Under the pieces are notes generated by a model. It saw only the letters and a program-made list of their open reading frames with translations, was not told the origin of the DNA and ran no database searches. A stretch of DNA of 64,000 bases from CAMPJM01 sp964440915 (GTDB taxonomy: Bacteria > Bacteroidota > Bacteroidia > Cytophagales > Cyclobacteriaceae): NCBI GenBank assembly GCA_964440915.1, contig CAYTTV010000006.1, positions 21,767 to 85,766 of the forward strand, given 5' to 3'. Position numbers and translations under genes: made by a program. Below are positions 36,015-44,146 of the stretch, in pieces (within the stretch, counting starts at the first letter, position 1; every line of letters begins with the position of its first letter).

Positions 36015-37072
36015 ACTTTTTGTGCATTTAAGAATGTTTGGCCATAAAATTGCCTTATGCATCCCTCGATCTGGGCAGTTTCAATCAAGAAACCGTCGTG
36101 CCCAAAACAAGAGTCGATGATTTTGAGCTGTGCATTTTTTATGTTGTTAGCAATCAGCCGCTGTTCTTCTACTGGGAATAGGAGATCAGAGTTAACACTT
36201 ACAACCAAGGTATTGGCTGTGATCTGACGCAATGCTGCCTCTGTTCCGCCTCTATTTCTTCCCACATGATGTGAGTCCATTGCCTTAGATAGCAACCAGT
36301 ATGTATAAGCGTTGAACCTTTTGGCCAATTTCTCACCCTGATACTGTTGGTAGCTAGAAGCCTTGTAGAAATCTACCTTGTCATGATCTTCTTCGGTCTG
36401 AGAACGTTGATAAGTCTCATATGACCTATAAGAAAGCAAGGCTATTGACCTGGCCGTCTTCATCCCTTCCATGCCGGCATGATCTTCATTAAGTGCCCAT
36501 GTTTTATCCAGGCTGATGGCCATTCTTTGGCTTTCATTGAAAGCTATGCCCCAAGGAGAATGGTAGGCATTGGAAGCAATGATCACCATATTTTCGAAAA
36601 CATTGGGCTGCATAATACCCCACTCTAGTGCTTGTTGGCCACCTAAGGAGCTTCCTATCAAGGTGTGTACCTTCTGAATTCCCAAGGCGTTTCGCAGCAG
36701 GTCAAATGCCCGCACGATATCGCGATTGGTCAAAACAGGGAAATCATGGTAATAAGGGGTTTGAGTTTCTGGATTTATAGATAAAGGACCGGTGCTACCG
36801 TAGCAACCTCCTAATGTATTGACACAAATTATCGTGTATTCTTCAGGGTCGTAGAGTTTGCCTTTACCAAAAAGCCCTTCCCACCAATCAGTCACAGTAG
36901 CATTTCCAGTAAGTGCATGACAAACCCATATCAGTTTCCCTGTACTCAGGTTTTCACTGCCCAGCACCTCATAATAAAGCTGAAACTCTTTCAAAACCTG
37001 GCCTGACTCTAAGACAAACTCAGTTGTGTGATGAAATACAGCCCCTTTATGATTTCCCTCCTGTTTATTCAT
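36011..37072 (-). CDS. metX: Homoserine O-acetyltransferase
   Basis: A 353-residue alpha/beta-hydrolase-fold acyltransferase. The nucleophile is Ser142 in GSSLGG; Asp is in VNSDLLFP and His in CFGHDGFLIE. WVCHALTGNATVTDWW and CVNTLGGCYGSTGPLS are the MetX hallmarks. It acetylates homoserine; family members may use succinyl-CoA, and MetY downstream use of O-acetylhomoserine argues for acetyl. It follows metY by 58 bp containing a perfect hairpin and overlaps hom by 4 bp. Confidence 0.95.
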   Translation of the reverse strand: MNKQEGNHKGAVFHHTTEFVLESGQVLKEFQLYYEVLGSENLSTGKLIWVCHALTGNATVTDWWEGLFGKGKLYDPEEYTIICVNTLGGCYGSTGPLSINPETQTPYYHDFPVLTNRDIVRAFDLLRNALGIQKVHTLIGSSLGGQQALEWGIMQPNVFENMVIIASNAYHSPWGIAFNESQRMAISLDKTWALNEDHAGMEGMKTARSIALLSYRSYETYQRSQTEEDHDKVDFYKASSYQQYQGEKLAKRFNAYTYWLLSKAMDSHHVGRNRGGTEAALRQITANTLVVSVNSDLLFPVEEQRLIANNIKNAQLKIIDSCFGHDGFLIETAQIEGCIRQFYGQTFLNAQKV

Positions 37073-37090
37073 AAATCATATTTTTATCAA

Positions 37091-37118
37091 GTAGCTTCTC
37101 CTGGTCAGGAGAAGCTAC
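37091..37118 (-). other. Perfect intercistronic hairpin, metY-metX
   Basis: 13-bp arms GTAGCTTCTCCTG / CAGGAGAAGCTAC with only two bases between them, so about 12 bp and a 4-nt loop form in RNA. No T-tract follows on the minus strand, so it is more likely an RNA-processing or stability element than a full terminator. Confidence 0.55.
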
Positions 37119-37130
37119 ACATAAAAAAAC

Positions 37131-38435
37131 TTATTTAATTTTATCAAAAGCTTGTTGCAAATCGGCTTTTATATCATCGATATGTTCAATACCCAGGGAA
37201 ATCCTCAGCATTGTTGGCTCAACCCCTGCCTGTAGCTGCTCCTCATCAGTAAGCTGCTGATGCGTAGTAGATGCAGGATGTATGATCAATGTCTTAGAGT
37301 CACCCATATTGGCCAAATGGCTTATCAACTTAAGGTTGTTCACCAATTTCTCTGCATTTTCCTTTCCACCTTTTACTTTGAAGGAAAGCACCCCTCCAAA
37401 GCCCTTTTTCAGATACTTTTTAGCCAGCTCGTGATATTTGCTCGATGGCAAGCCAGGATAATTTACACTTTCTACGTCTTCATGGGCCTCAAGCCACTGG
37501 GCCAGTGCAAGTGCATTTTCTACCGTTCTGTCCATTCTTAAAGAAAGGGTTTCCACACCCTGGATCAACAGGAATGAGTTGAAGGGACTTAAAGCAGGAC
37601 CAAAATCCCTAAGACCTTCTACCCTAGCTCTTATAGTAAAGGCGATGTTGGGTAAACCAAGTGGATTGTTATCTCCAAAAGTTTCCCAGAAGTTCAAACC
37701 ATGATACCCTTCGGCAGGCTCTGAGAATTCGGGATATTTACCATTGCCCCAGTTATAGTTTCCACCATCTACGATGATTCCACCAATGCTGTTGCCGTGA
37801 CCACCCAACCATTTTGTCGCTGCGGCTACTACAATATTTGCCCCATGCTTTAATGGCTGGAATAAATAACCACCAGCACCATATGTATTGTCTACCACTA
37901 GCGGCAGATCATATTTTTTAGCTAAGGCACCCATCGCCTCAAAGTCGGGAATAGTGAACCCAGGGTTGCCTATGGTTTCTACATATATTGCTTTTGTCTT
38001 ATCGTTAATAAGCTTCTCGTAGGCCTCTACAGATTCTTCTTCTACAAATCGTACTTCTATCCCTAACCGCTTGAAAGAAACTTTAAACTGGTTGTAGCTA
38101 CCGCCATATAAATTTGAAGAGGAAACAAAGTTATCTCCATCTCTCAAGATATTATTCAATGCTATAAACTGTGCTGCCTGACCAGAAGCAACAGCCAACG
38201 CCGCTACACCGCCCTCTAGGGCTGCCACTCTTTTTTCAAAAACATCGGTGGTAGGATTCATGATCCGAGTATAGATATTGCCAAACTCCTTTAGGGCAAA
38301 CAGATTGGCACCGTGCTCAGAGTTCTTGAAAACAAATGAGGTGGTTTGATAAATAGGCACTGCTCTTGACAATGTATCGGCATCTACGTCATGACCGGCA
38401 TGTACTTGTAAGGTTTCGAACTTTAATTCTGACAT
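37131..38435 (-). CDS. metY: O-acetylhomoserine sulfhydrylase
   Basis: A 434-residue PLP enzyme of the Cys/Met metabolism family that makes homocysteine from O-acetylhomoserine and sulfide. N-terminal FETLQVHAGHDVDADT and PIYQTTSF, the PLP lysine in AAATKWLGGHG and the C-terminal SLGIEHIDDIKADL match MetY, longer than the cystathionine synthases. It opens the metY-metX-hom operon. Its leader is unusual: promoter, SAM-I riboswitch and a polycysteine leader peptide all lie between 38,436 and 38,835. Confidence 0.95.
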   Translation of the reverse strand: MSELKFETLQVHAGHDVDADTLSRAVPIYQTTSFVFKNSEHGANLFALKEFGNIYTRIMNPTTDVFEKRVAALEGGVAALAVASGQAAQFIALNNILRDGDNFVSSSNLYGGSYNQFKVSFKRLGIEVRFVEEESVEAYEKLINDKTKAIYVETIGNPGFTIPDFEAMGALAKKYDLPLVVDNTYGAGGYLFQPLKHGANIVVAAATKWLGGHGNSIGGIIVDGGNYNWGNGKYPEFSEPAEGYHGLNFWETFGDNNPLGLPNIAFTIRARVEGLRDFGPALSPFNSFLLIQGVETLSLRMDRTVENALALAQWLEAHEDVESVNYPGLPSSKYHELAKKYLKKGFGGVLSFKVKGGKENAEKLVNNLKLISHLANMGDSKTLIIHPASTTHQQLTDEEQLQAGVEPTMLRISLGIEHIDDIKADLQQAFDKIK

Positions 38436-38494
38436 CTTATTTCGTTTTTTATGTTAAAGATAGGGATATAAATATTTGAGTAATATAGATAAGC

Positions 38495-38514
38495 TTCTAC
38501 GCTTTGTAGTAGAA
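38495..38514 (-). other. Weak hairpin between the leader peptide and metY
   Basis: TTCTAC / GTAGAA with an 8-nt loop, followed on the minus strand by GCTTATCTATATT. It is the only candidate terminator between the leader peptide stop and metY and is weak. It could be the attenuation element, or coincidence. Confidence 0.3.
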
Positions 38515-38544
38515 ACCTTACCAATATATATGGGAGAATTGAAA

Positions 38545-38652
38545 TCAACAACAGCAACAACAGCCCATAACACGGCTATCTCCTGTGGAAACGTTGGCCT
38601 GCCATATGAGGTTGGTAGGCGTTTGAAAGATAAGATGAATGTTTTTTTCCAT
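38545..38652 (-). CDS. Polycysteine leader peptide upstream of metY
   Basis: A 35-codon open reading frame, ATG at 38652-38650 and TGA at 38547-38545. It begins MEKNIHLIFQ, has TPTNLIWQANV in the middle and ends STGDSRVMG followed by five consecutive Cys codons (TGT TGT TGC TGT TGT) directly before the stop. It starts about 15 bp after the SAM-I riboswitch P1 helix and ends about 110 bp before metY. Five adjacent codons for a rare amino acid at the end of a short frame are the mark of a cysteine-sensing attenuator; polycysteine leaders acting this way are established in mycobacteria. The leader region can also fold (arms at 38589-38604 and 38613-38624). It is too short for routine gene callers. 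Confidence 0.75.
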   Translation of the reverse strand: MEKNIHLIFQTPTNLIWQANVSTGDSRVMGCCCCC

Positions 38653-38666
38653 TGTTTTATAATTAA

Positions 38667-38772
38667 TTTATATACTCCCAATTATTGTTGGGATCAGGAA
38701 TTAGCACCTATGATCGTTGCAATCTGGTTGCTAGAGCTTCTATGAGCCTGTCTCTCCACTCTTCTTTATAAA
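38667..38772 (-). promoter_or_regulatory. SAM-I riboswitch upstream of metY
   Basis: Reading the minus strand from 38772: P1 strand TTTATA, then GGAGAGACAGGCTCAT (consensus GGAGGGACtGGCCC), GAAGCTCTAGCAACC with the invariant GCAACC at 38731-38726, then GGTGCTAATTCCTG (38708-38695), the J/P3-kink region signature, then P4 TCCCAA-TTATTG-TTGGGA (38693-38676), then the closing P1 strand TATAAA (38672-38667). These are the diagnostic SAM-I elements. Bound SAM is expected to lower expression of metY-metX-hom. No strong terminator follows directly, so the output may act through the leader peptide or translation. Confidence 0.92.
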
Positions 38773-38801
38773 TCAATCACCGGAATAATTGACTTGAACT
38801 G

Positions 38802-38832
38802 CAATTATAGAGGTTTTTTAGACAATTTCCAA
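38802..38832 (-). promoter_or_regulatory. Candidate promoter of metY leader
   Basis: TTG (38832-38830), 20 bp, TATAATTG (38809-38802), one mismatch from TAnnTTTG and the same TTG-N20-TATAATTG layout as at rho. Transcription would start about 25 bp before the riboswitch P1 helix, as expected. Confidence 0.55.
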
Positions 38833-38896
38833 ATCTAGTCTATCTGGAAATTATTGGTAGTACCGCTGAATCTAGTTGATGGGCCTTATCTGCTTT

Positions 38897-39313
38897 TTAA
38901 GGTCTTAAAGTGATTAGGATGTCATCCATCAACTTTAGCTGAACCTCGCCTGAGGAGGCTTCTTGGACAATATAGATCATTGAGAAATTATCCTGAAGGT
39001 TATAGAATATAAGGCTGTCACGCTCAACCTTCCATTGTAAGTCATTTTGAATGGTATCGGTGCTAAACAAACATCCAGGGTAGCCATATGCTACGACTTC
39101 TACCTGCCCATTACTTTTAAAATTCATGTGGCCTCTCATAACGCTGTCCTGACCTGTAGGCTTAGTTGCACTATGGATCTTCCAAACTGCTTCCCATTGC
39201 CCTTCTAATTGGCTTTTATCTTGTGCTAAACAGAAAGAAGGTGAAATCATCAATAAAAAGGGCGTCAAAACAAAAACACACCTCCAAGCCGAAATATCTG
39301 TTATACCTTTCAT
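38897..39313 (-). CDS. Small secreted protein, lipocalin-like, unknown function
   Basis: A 138-residue protein with a signal peptide ending SFCLAQ. The mature part (QLEGQWEAVWKI, MNFKSNGQVEVVAYG, DSLIFYNLQDNFSMIYIV, GEVQLKLMDDILITLRP) is a set of short strands like small secreted lipocalin-type domains that often begin with a G-x-W. I cannot name a family. It is preceded by a 125-bp gap and lies near the DUF4136 lipoprotein gene on the same strand. Confidence 0.65.
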   Translation of the reverse strand: MKGITDISAWRCVFVLTPFLLMISPSFCLAQDKSQLEGQWEAVWKIHSATKPTGQDSVMRGHMNFKSNGQVEVVAYGYPGCLFSTDTIQNDLQWKVERDSLIFYNLQDNFSMIYIVQEASSGEVQLKLMDDILITLRP

Positions 39314-39438
39314 TATTCATCCATTCCTATACCAAACAGATATTAAACGGCCAAGATCATGGAAGATTGTATGAATAACCGAAACAGAATAAGAGGCTCA
39401 TATTATAAGCATGTAAGGTTTTATCACCTTAAGGTCCT

Positions 39439-40032
39439 TTATGGCTCATTGGAAACTAATTTCTTTTGATTGATATCAAAACCTTCTGCCATTATCCTAT
39501 ACTGATCAAAAATAGACCGTACAGCCCTTTTGATATGCCTTTCATTATTGGCATAACTATAGCCGAAAACTCCAGAAGCATATCCCTGCCAAACGGTATT
39601 ATTCTTTTTAGTATCAATTAGCTGCACTAAGACGGTACCTTCCTTGAGCTCTAGCTTAATTGGATCGTACTTGTCTTCATCCACTTCTTTTTCGACCCAC
39701 CTATCAAGCTCTGGCTGATTATACCCTCGAAATTTCATGTTGTCATAGAATATGCTGTACGCTACAAGCAATCGGGGCTTATCTTCAGAAAGTTTATACC
39801 CCAAAATTTCCATTCTGCTTTTTATTGCCTCTTCCAGCAATGGTTTATAGGCCAACTCGGCAGAGTCTTGGTCAATTTTAGCATTACGCATAAAATTAAA
39901 AGAACTGTATTTCTTAAAGTTTCCCCTGTAGTCGTAATCATATTCTAAAACATATTCGCGCCTCATACAACTTGAAAAAACAATCAGGAGAAAAATAAGG
40001 GTGAGGGTGAGGGTGATTTTGATGTTATTCAT
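39439..40032 (-). CDS. DUF4136 lipoprotein
   Basis: A 197-residue lipoprotein with lipobox FSSC (Cys about 22). YSSFNFMR, AYKPLLEEAIKSRMEILGYKLSEDKPRLLVAYSIFY and GTVLVQLIDTKKNNTVWQGYASGVF are the DUF4136 pattern, a family of outer-membrane-associated lipoproteins of unknown role. The signal peptide is coded partly by three perfect copies of a 6-bp unit (39999-40016, minus CTCACC read as Thr-Leu), a possible slippage site. Confidence 0.85.
   Translation of the reverse strand: MNNIKITLTLTLIFLLIVFSSCMRREYVLEYDYDYRGNFKKYSSFNFMRNAKIDQDSAELAYKPLLEEAIKSRMEILGYKLSEDKPRLLVAYSIFYDNMKFRGYNQPELDRWVEKEVDEDKYDPIKLELKEGTVLVQLIDTKKNNTVWQGYASGVFGYSYANNERHIKRAVRSIFDQYRIMAEGFDINQKKLVSNEP
39999..40016. repeat. 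Three copies of GGGTGA in the DUF4136 signal peptide
   Basis: Perfect tandem hexamers at 39999-40004, 40005-40010 and 40011-40016. Loss or gain of one unit keeps the frame and changes signal length by two residues. Confidence 0.8.
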
Positions 40033-40084
40033 GGCTATGGAATTAAAAAAACTTAAGGAGATGTATAGATGTATATATAATGAT

Positions 40085-40143
40085 AATTATCTATCATCCA
40101 ATTTGTTATGCTTTATACAAAATAGACAATTTTTTAGATAATT
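40085..40143 (-). terminator. Possible A/T-rich hairpin after the lamin-tail gene
   Basis: 9-bp arms AATTATCTA (40085-40093) and TAGATAATT (40135-40143), with a partly paired 41-nt interior. It begins about 8 bp after the stop codon of the leftward gene. Confidence 0.35.
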
Positions 40144-40151
40144 CTACTGCT

Positions 40152-42776
40152 CTACCTCTTATTTCCCACAACAATGGGCTCTTTAAAAATCTTGATTTCT
40201 CCTGTCATGTCAAAAAGCTGAAAATAGATCATATAAACACCTGTTTTCACCTTACTTAATTGGTGGTCAGTTCCATCCCATGAAAAGAAACCAGTAGTGC
40301 CCAAGCTTATTTGGTCAGCTATTCTCTTTATTATCCTTCCCTGATTATCAAACACATAAACACTTGCCACATAATGTTGATTACGGAAACCATATTGTAT
40401 TGTTGTATAGTCATTGTACCCGTCATTGTTTGGCGAGATCACGTTTGGCGATACTTTTATTTTGCCTTCTATTGCTGCAAAACCCCGGGATTGTGAATTG
40501 TATTCGCCAGGGGTCGCAAACCCACTGGTGCTGGCCGCCGAGGTCCAGTTATTGGGATCTTGAGTGGGTTTATCATACGCAATACGTTCCAAGGATACGC
40601 CCTCCACATCGCTGATAATAGCCGAATGAAATGAGTCACTGTAATCAAAACGATCGAGCTGCCTGTTCTTTGCATTCAAGAGGATAACTGTGCCTGCTTT
40701 GTCGGGATAGGATGGCATATTGCCCATCTCCAGCATATTTTTACCTTTTGGGTAATACTCCAGGGTCTTGGCAATGCTTGTTGTAAGTGCAAGGAAAGTT
40801 TCTGGCGGAATCAATAAATCATCTTGTGTAATTGGGCTACGGGAATGCACTATCTCTTGGCCCGTCTCCTGCTCAAAGGCCGTATTGGCCAACATCCACC
40901 CTTTAGCATTCAGGTATTTTGTAGAGTGATTGTAAATTTCCACAAAATCAACTCCACCAACCTTTGGGTTAAATAACACTTCGTTGATAACAACTTCTCC
41001 AGGATCGGCCTCTTGAATCAGCCCAAACTTAAACCTACTCTTTTCCTTGTTGATATAATTGCCATTACAGTCTTTGATTCTAAGCACTTCCAGTACGTAT
41101 GTCATTCCTTCTACCAGTGGATCTTCTAAGCTCAGCACCAAAGAAGTAGCGGATTTATGATCCAAATTTATCTTATAGTAGATTGGCTGATTGTTCACGC
41201 TAATTTCAGCTTGGGGCAAGCTCATGGTATCTATACTTTCATTAAAGGTCAGGATCAGGGTTTGTTCATCCTTCGGCAATACCTGTATCAGCTCAGGGCC
41301 TTTAAGATCAGGCTTGGTAGCCAATACAGAATTTACTCTTCCGGGTGTGCCGCCATCCCTGTCCATCGAAGCTTTCCAATTATCTTCTTGGCTGCATGGA
41401 TTAAAAGGGTCTATCATTTCTAAGGAATAGCCTCCTTGATTCCTAATTGAACTCTTATACCATTGTGAGGTATAGTTGACCTGATCTACGAGATGGCCAT
41501 CTTTTCGAAGCAATCTGATCTCGTCCTTGTCATTATTGAGCGAAGGCCAAGGAGATACTCCCATTGTTGGCCCGTAAGGTTTGAAAGCTAGTGTATCCGA
41601 GACGGGACACAATATCACAAAATGCCCTGGCAGCAAGATAAATTCATCTAGCACACCTTCGGTTCTATCGTCAGCAATCCGCCATCCCAAGAGATTATAA
41701 GCATCATCCCCTACATTCAGTAATTCTATATATTCGGAATCTGGAAGTGCCACAACTGGATTTGGGTCAGGCATCAATTCGTTGATTACTACATTTCTAA
41801 ATTCTGGCACCCCTTCTATATAAAACAAAAATGAAGTGGACAATGGCGGCATGACATTGCCTGCCATATCAGTGATCCCCTCTAAGGCTACGGCATATTC
41901 TATACCCGACTGCATATGTTTTGACAAGGCTAGTTTTATTAATGCGCCGTTGTCGACATCAAAAACAACATTTTTTGGAGTCCCAATAGTTGGCGTGATC
42001 CCAAAGCTTTCTGGTAGTACAGAGAAAGGATTTAATGGTTCAGAAAAAAGCAACTGCAAGGTATCTTCAGAGAGGCCATGCATGCTCAATAAGGCAGGAG
42101 GCACAGTATCTATATAAGGGTCGCCTGACACGCTGAAGTTATCAAAATAGAATTTATCGCTACGAGTTGCCGTATAAGCACAATATATTCCCGTATAGGC
42201 ACTTTGTTCTATTTCTTTGTCAATTTCCACTCCCTCCTTTACATACACAGCGGTATCTGTCACAGCACTCCACAGTTGCCACATTCCTTCCTCATCCCTT
42301 ATAACCCTAATTTTTGCTTGGACTTTACTTACATCCAACCTTTTATCTTCGCCATCTATGATCTTTAGCAACTGATCTCCCTTTTGTTTGTATAGGCTCA
42401 CTTCATCCTCTATTCCGCCTACCATTACAAAATAGCCATTAAGGGGGCCAGAAAGATCCTTTTGGTCTGACACAAGGTAGATCCGGGCATAATTGCTAGC
42501 AGAAGGGTTGAAATCCATTTCTAAGTACACTTCCCATTTAGCGTTATTAATTGAAAGAGAAGGCGTAGCGAGATAGCTTGCTCCAGCACCTTGTGCGTTT
42601 AGCTGCAATTGCCTTTTCTCATTCACCTTAAAGTCGTGTTCATGTCCTTGCCACGATGGATTATGCGTAAAATCTCCATCTTCAAAGTCATCTACAAACT
42701 GACCTGAGGCACTAAAGAATAGAAAAAAGAAAAGGCAAAAGAGGGCTTTAGACAAAAGTCCTTTCTTAGACTCCAT
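40152..42776 (-). CDS. Secreted lamin-tail domain protein with FlgD-like C-terminus
   Basis: An 874-residue secreted protein. Signal peptide (ends FFSASG), a laminin-G-like beta-sandwich (about 30-215), an SbsA-type Ig domain (TVPPALLSMHGLSEDTLQLLF, about 225-310), a lamin-tail domain (NVVINELMPDPNPV... EYIELLNVG, about 325-460), a second Ig-like and a second lamin-tail unit (EVVINEVLFNPKVGGVDFVEI), and a C-terminal domain ISPNNDGYNDYTTI...GFFSWDGTD like FlgD/T9SS type B tails. It is likely T9SS cargo that binds the surface. Function unknown. The cargo-like tail differs from the two type A cargo proteins at 54-64 kb. Confidence 0.82.
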   Translation of the reverse strand: MESKKGLLSKALFCLFFFLFFSASGQFVDDFEDGDFTHNPSWQGHEHDFKVNEKRQLQLNAQGAGASYLATPSLSINNAKWEVYLEMDFNPSASNYARIYLVSDQKDLSGPLNGYFVMVGGIEDEVSLYKQKGDQLLKIIDGEDKRLDVSKVQAKIRVIRDEEGMWQLWSAVTDTAVYVKEGVEIDKEIEQSAYTGIYCAYTATRSDKFYFDNFSVSGDPYIDTVPPALLSMHGLSEDTLQLLFSEPLNPFSVLPESFGITPTIGTPKNVVFDVDNGALIKLALSKHMQSGIEYAVALEGITDMAGNVMPPLSTSFLFYIEGVPEFRNVVINELMPDPNPVVALPDSEYIELLNVGDDAYNLLGWRIADDRTEGVLDEFILLPGHFVILCPVSDTLAFKPYGPTMGVSPWPSLNNDKDEIRLLRKDGHLVDQVNYTSQWYKSSIRNQGGYSLEMIDPFNPCSQEDNWKASMDRDGGTPGRVNSVLATKPDLKGPELIQVLPKDEQTLILTFNESIDTMSLPQAEISVNNQPIYYKINLDHKSATSLVLSLEDPLVEGMTYVLEVLRIKDCNGNYINKEKSRFKFGLIQEADPGEVVINEVLFNPKVGGVDFVEIYNHSTKYLNAKGWMLANTAFEQETGQEIVHSRSPITQDDLLIPPETFLALTTSIAKTLEYYPKGKNMLEMGNMPSYPDKAGTVILLNAKNRQLDRFDYSDSFHSAIISDVEGVSLERIAYDKPTQDPNNWTSAASTSGFATPGEYNSQSRGFAAIEGKIKVSPNVISPNNDGYNDYTTIQYGFRNQHYVASVYVFDNQGRIIKRIADQISLGTTGFFSWDGTDHQLSKVKTGVYMIYFQLFDMTGEIKIFKEPIVVGNKR

Positions 42777-42990
42777 AGCTGTAAATATTTCCTTCTTATT
42801 ACTGATTCAAAACCGAATAACTGACTGGTATTGAACAAAGTAAATATATAAAAACCAGTTATAATAAGCCAATGCTCATTTTAAGTAATTTCTATAGAAA
42901 CTTCGCAGAAGAGCGATAACATAAACGGAGGCAATTGACCATTCATATGGCCTGAGAAATATTTTGATATCGAAAAAGTAGAAGATGGGG

Positions 42991-43377
42991 TTATTTCTTT
43001 GTAAAAAGCCTTTTCACGGCATAAAACAGCTTCTTCTCCTTCTTCCAAAAGAAATCGAATTGGCCCAAAAGAGCACCATATCCTAAAATAAGAAACTGAT
43101 AAGCTGGAAATACAAAAACAATGTAAGTAATAGTTTTTAACCACATGGCCGTGCTTTCATCAAAACCAAGCACACTAAACAGGAATTTTCTTAAATAAAC
43201 TACTGTAGATCCTGTGATCGAAAATACCAACAAAACTATGATGACCTGAAAAACGCTTTCAAGTCCCCATTTTATCTTTAATTTTTCTATAATGTTTTTC
43301 GAAACAACTGTCTCCGTTGTAGCACTCTCGTTATTCATATTGTCTTCAGTGTTATTAATATGGTTTGACAACATCAC
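42991..43377 (-). CDS. DUF6787 membrane protein
   Basis: A 128-residue protein with an acidic, Asn-rich N-terminus and two to three hydrophobic segments (about 40-63, 78-102). KIKWGLESVFQVIIVLLVFSITGSTVVYLRKF and the C-terminal GQFDFFWKKEKKLFYAVKRLF are features of DUF6787, often misannotated as prolipoprotein diacylglyceryl transferase. Role unknown. A later in-frame ATG (43338) is also possible. A TATCTTTG box lies at 43428-43435 on the minus strand. Confidence 0.75.
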   Translation of the reverse strand: MMLSNHINNTEDNMNNESATTETVVSKNIIEKLKIKWGLESVFQVIIVLLVFSITGSTVVYLRKFLFSVLGFDESTAMWLKTITYIVFVFPAYQFLILGYGALLGQFDFFWKKEKKLFYAVKRLFTKK

Positions 43378-43427
43378 GCTTCTTCATAAATCCTATCTCT
43401 GCCATAAATACAGGAGCAAAACTTGCG

Positions 43428-43435
43428 CAAAGATA
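43428..43435 (-). promoter_or_regulatory. Candidate -7 element for DUF6787 gene
   Basis: TATCTTTG on the minus strand, 51 bp upstream of the ATG. A TTTG lies only 15 bp further upstream, shorter than the usual spacing. Confidence 0.35.
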
Positions 43436-43543
43436 CTATTGTCTTACTTACAAAAAAAGGCTTTATAGCGAAAGTGCTCTTACAGGCCTTCAGAGGCATC
43501 TTTTAACCAAACAATCGCAATAAATACCGGCTCCTCAATGGTT

Positions 43544-44146
43544 CTACCAATTTAATTGGCCTTCTACGCTATAAAGAACCGTATCCCTGAACAATATTTT
43601 TTGGGATTGTTGAATGGCGTACCGCATTAACAAGGGCGGTTCTTGTGCGGGATCAAAGTCTAGTTCAATCTTAGATTTAGATTTATACAAAATATTGTCT
43701 TCTTGAATCCGAGCGGCAATGTGCTCTACGGCCTGATTGTGATAAGATATCTTCAGCCACTGGACCTTTGCGCTGGCTTCCTTGGCAATATAGGTAATAG
43801 TTTTATTGGCATCTCCTTCAGATTGATCCTTTTCGTATGCATCTCTAAGAATAGGGTCATTGATATCTGCACGGTAAAATACCGCCAATTCTTTTGCCCA
43901 GCCCAAACTATCTAAAGTAATCTTCTTTAACTCCTTAACGCCCTCAGCTTCTACCACTTTCTCAACTTTTGGCCCGAGCGAATCGAGCCATTGAAGCTGC
44001 TGATCTAAAAAGCCTGCTACATCATAATAGACGCCTGTGGATTGCACCTTTTTACCGACCTCACTTTCACAAGCTGTGAGCATCGTAGATAAAAGCAGCA
44101 TATACAATATGTTGCTGGGCCACATCCACATCTTTAGATCTTTCAT
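43544..44146 (-). CDS. Predicted lipoprotein downstream of gpmI
   Basis: A 200-residue lipoprotein with signal and lipobox LTAC (Cys about 26). The mature protein is mostly helical (FLDQQLQWLDSLGPKVEKVVE...) with a short strand pair at the C-terminus (ILFRDTVLYSVEGQ). No family recognised. Its ATG shares one base with the gpmI stop (TAATG), so it is translationally coupled to that glycolytic gene, a curious but common type of arrangement. Confidence 0.75.
   Translation of the reverse strand: MKDLKMWMWPSNILYMLLLSTMLTACESEVGKKVQSTGVYYDVAGFLDQQLQWLDSLGPKVEKVVEAEGVKELKKITLDSLGWAKELAVFYRADINDPILRDAYEKDQSEGDANKTITYIAKEASAKVQWLKISYHNQAVEHIAARIQEDNILYKSKSKIELDFDPAQEPPLLMRYAIQQSQKILFRDTVLYSVEGQLNW

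Noticed and set aside
38454..38681. 75-codon minus-strand frame with TTG start across the metY leader
   Set aside because: It begins inside the SAM-I riboswitch P4 hairpin, needs a TTG start, and is in a different frame from the ATG-initiated polycysteine frame, which is better supported.
38667..38772. SAM-II or other SAM riboswitch class for the metY leader
   Set aside because: The GCAACC and GGTGCTAATTCC elements are specific to the SAM-I layout.
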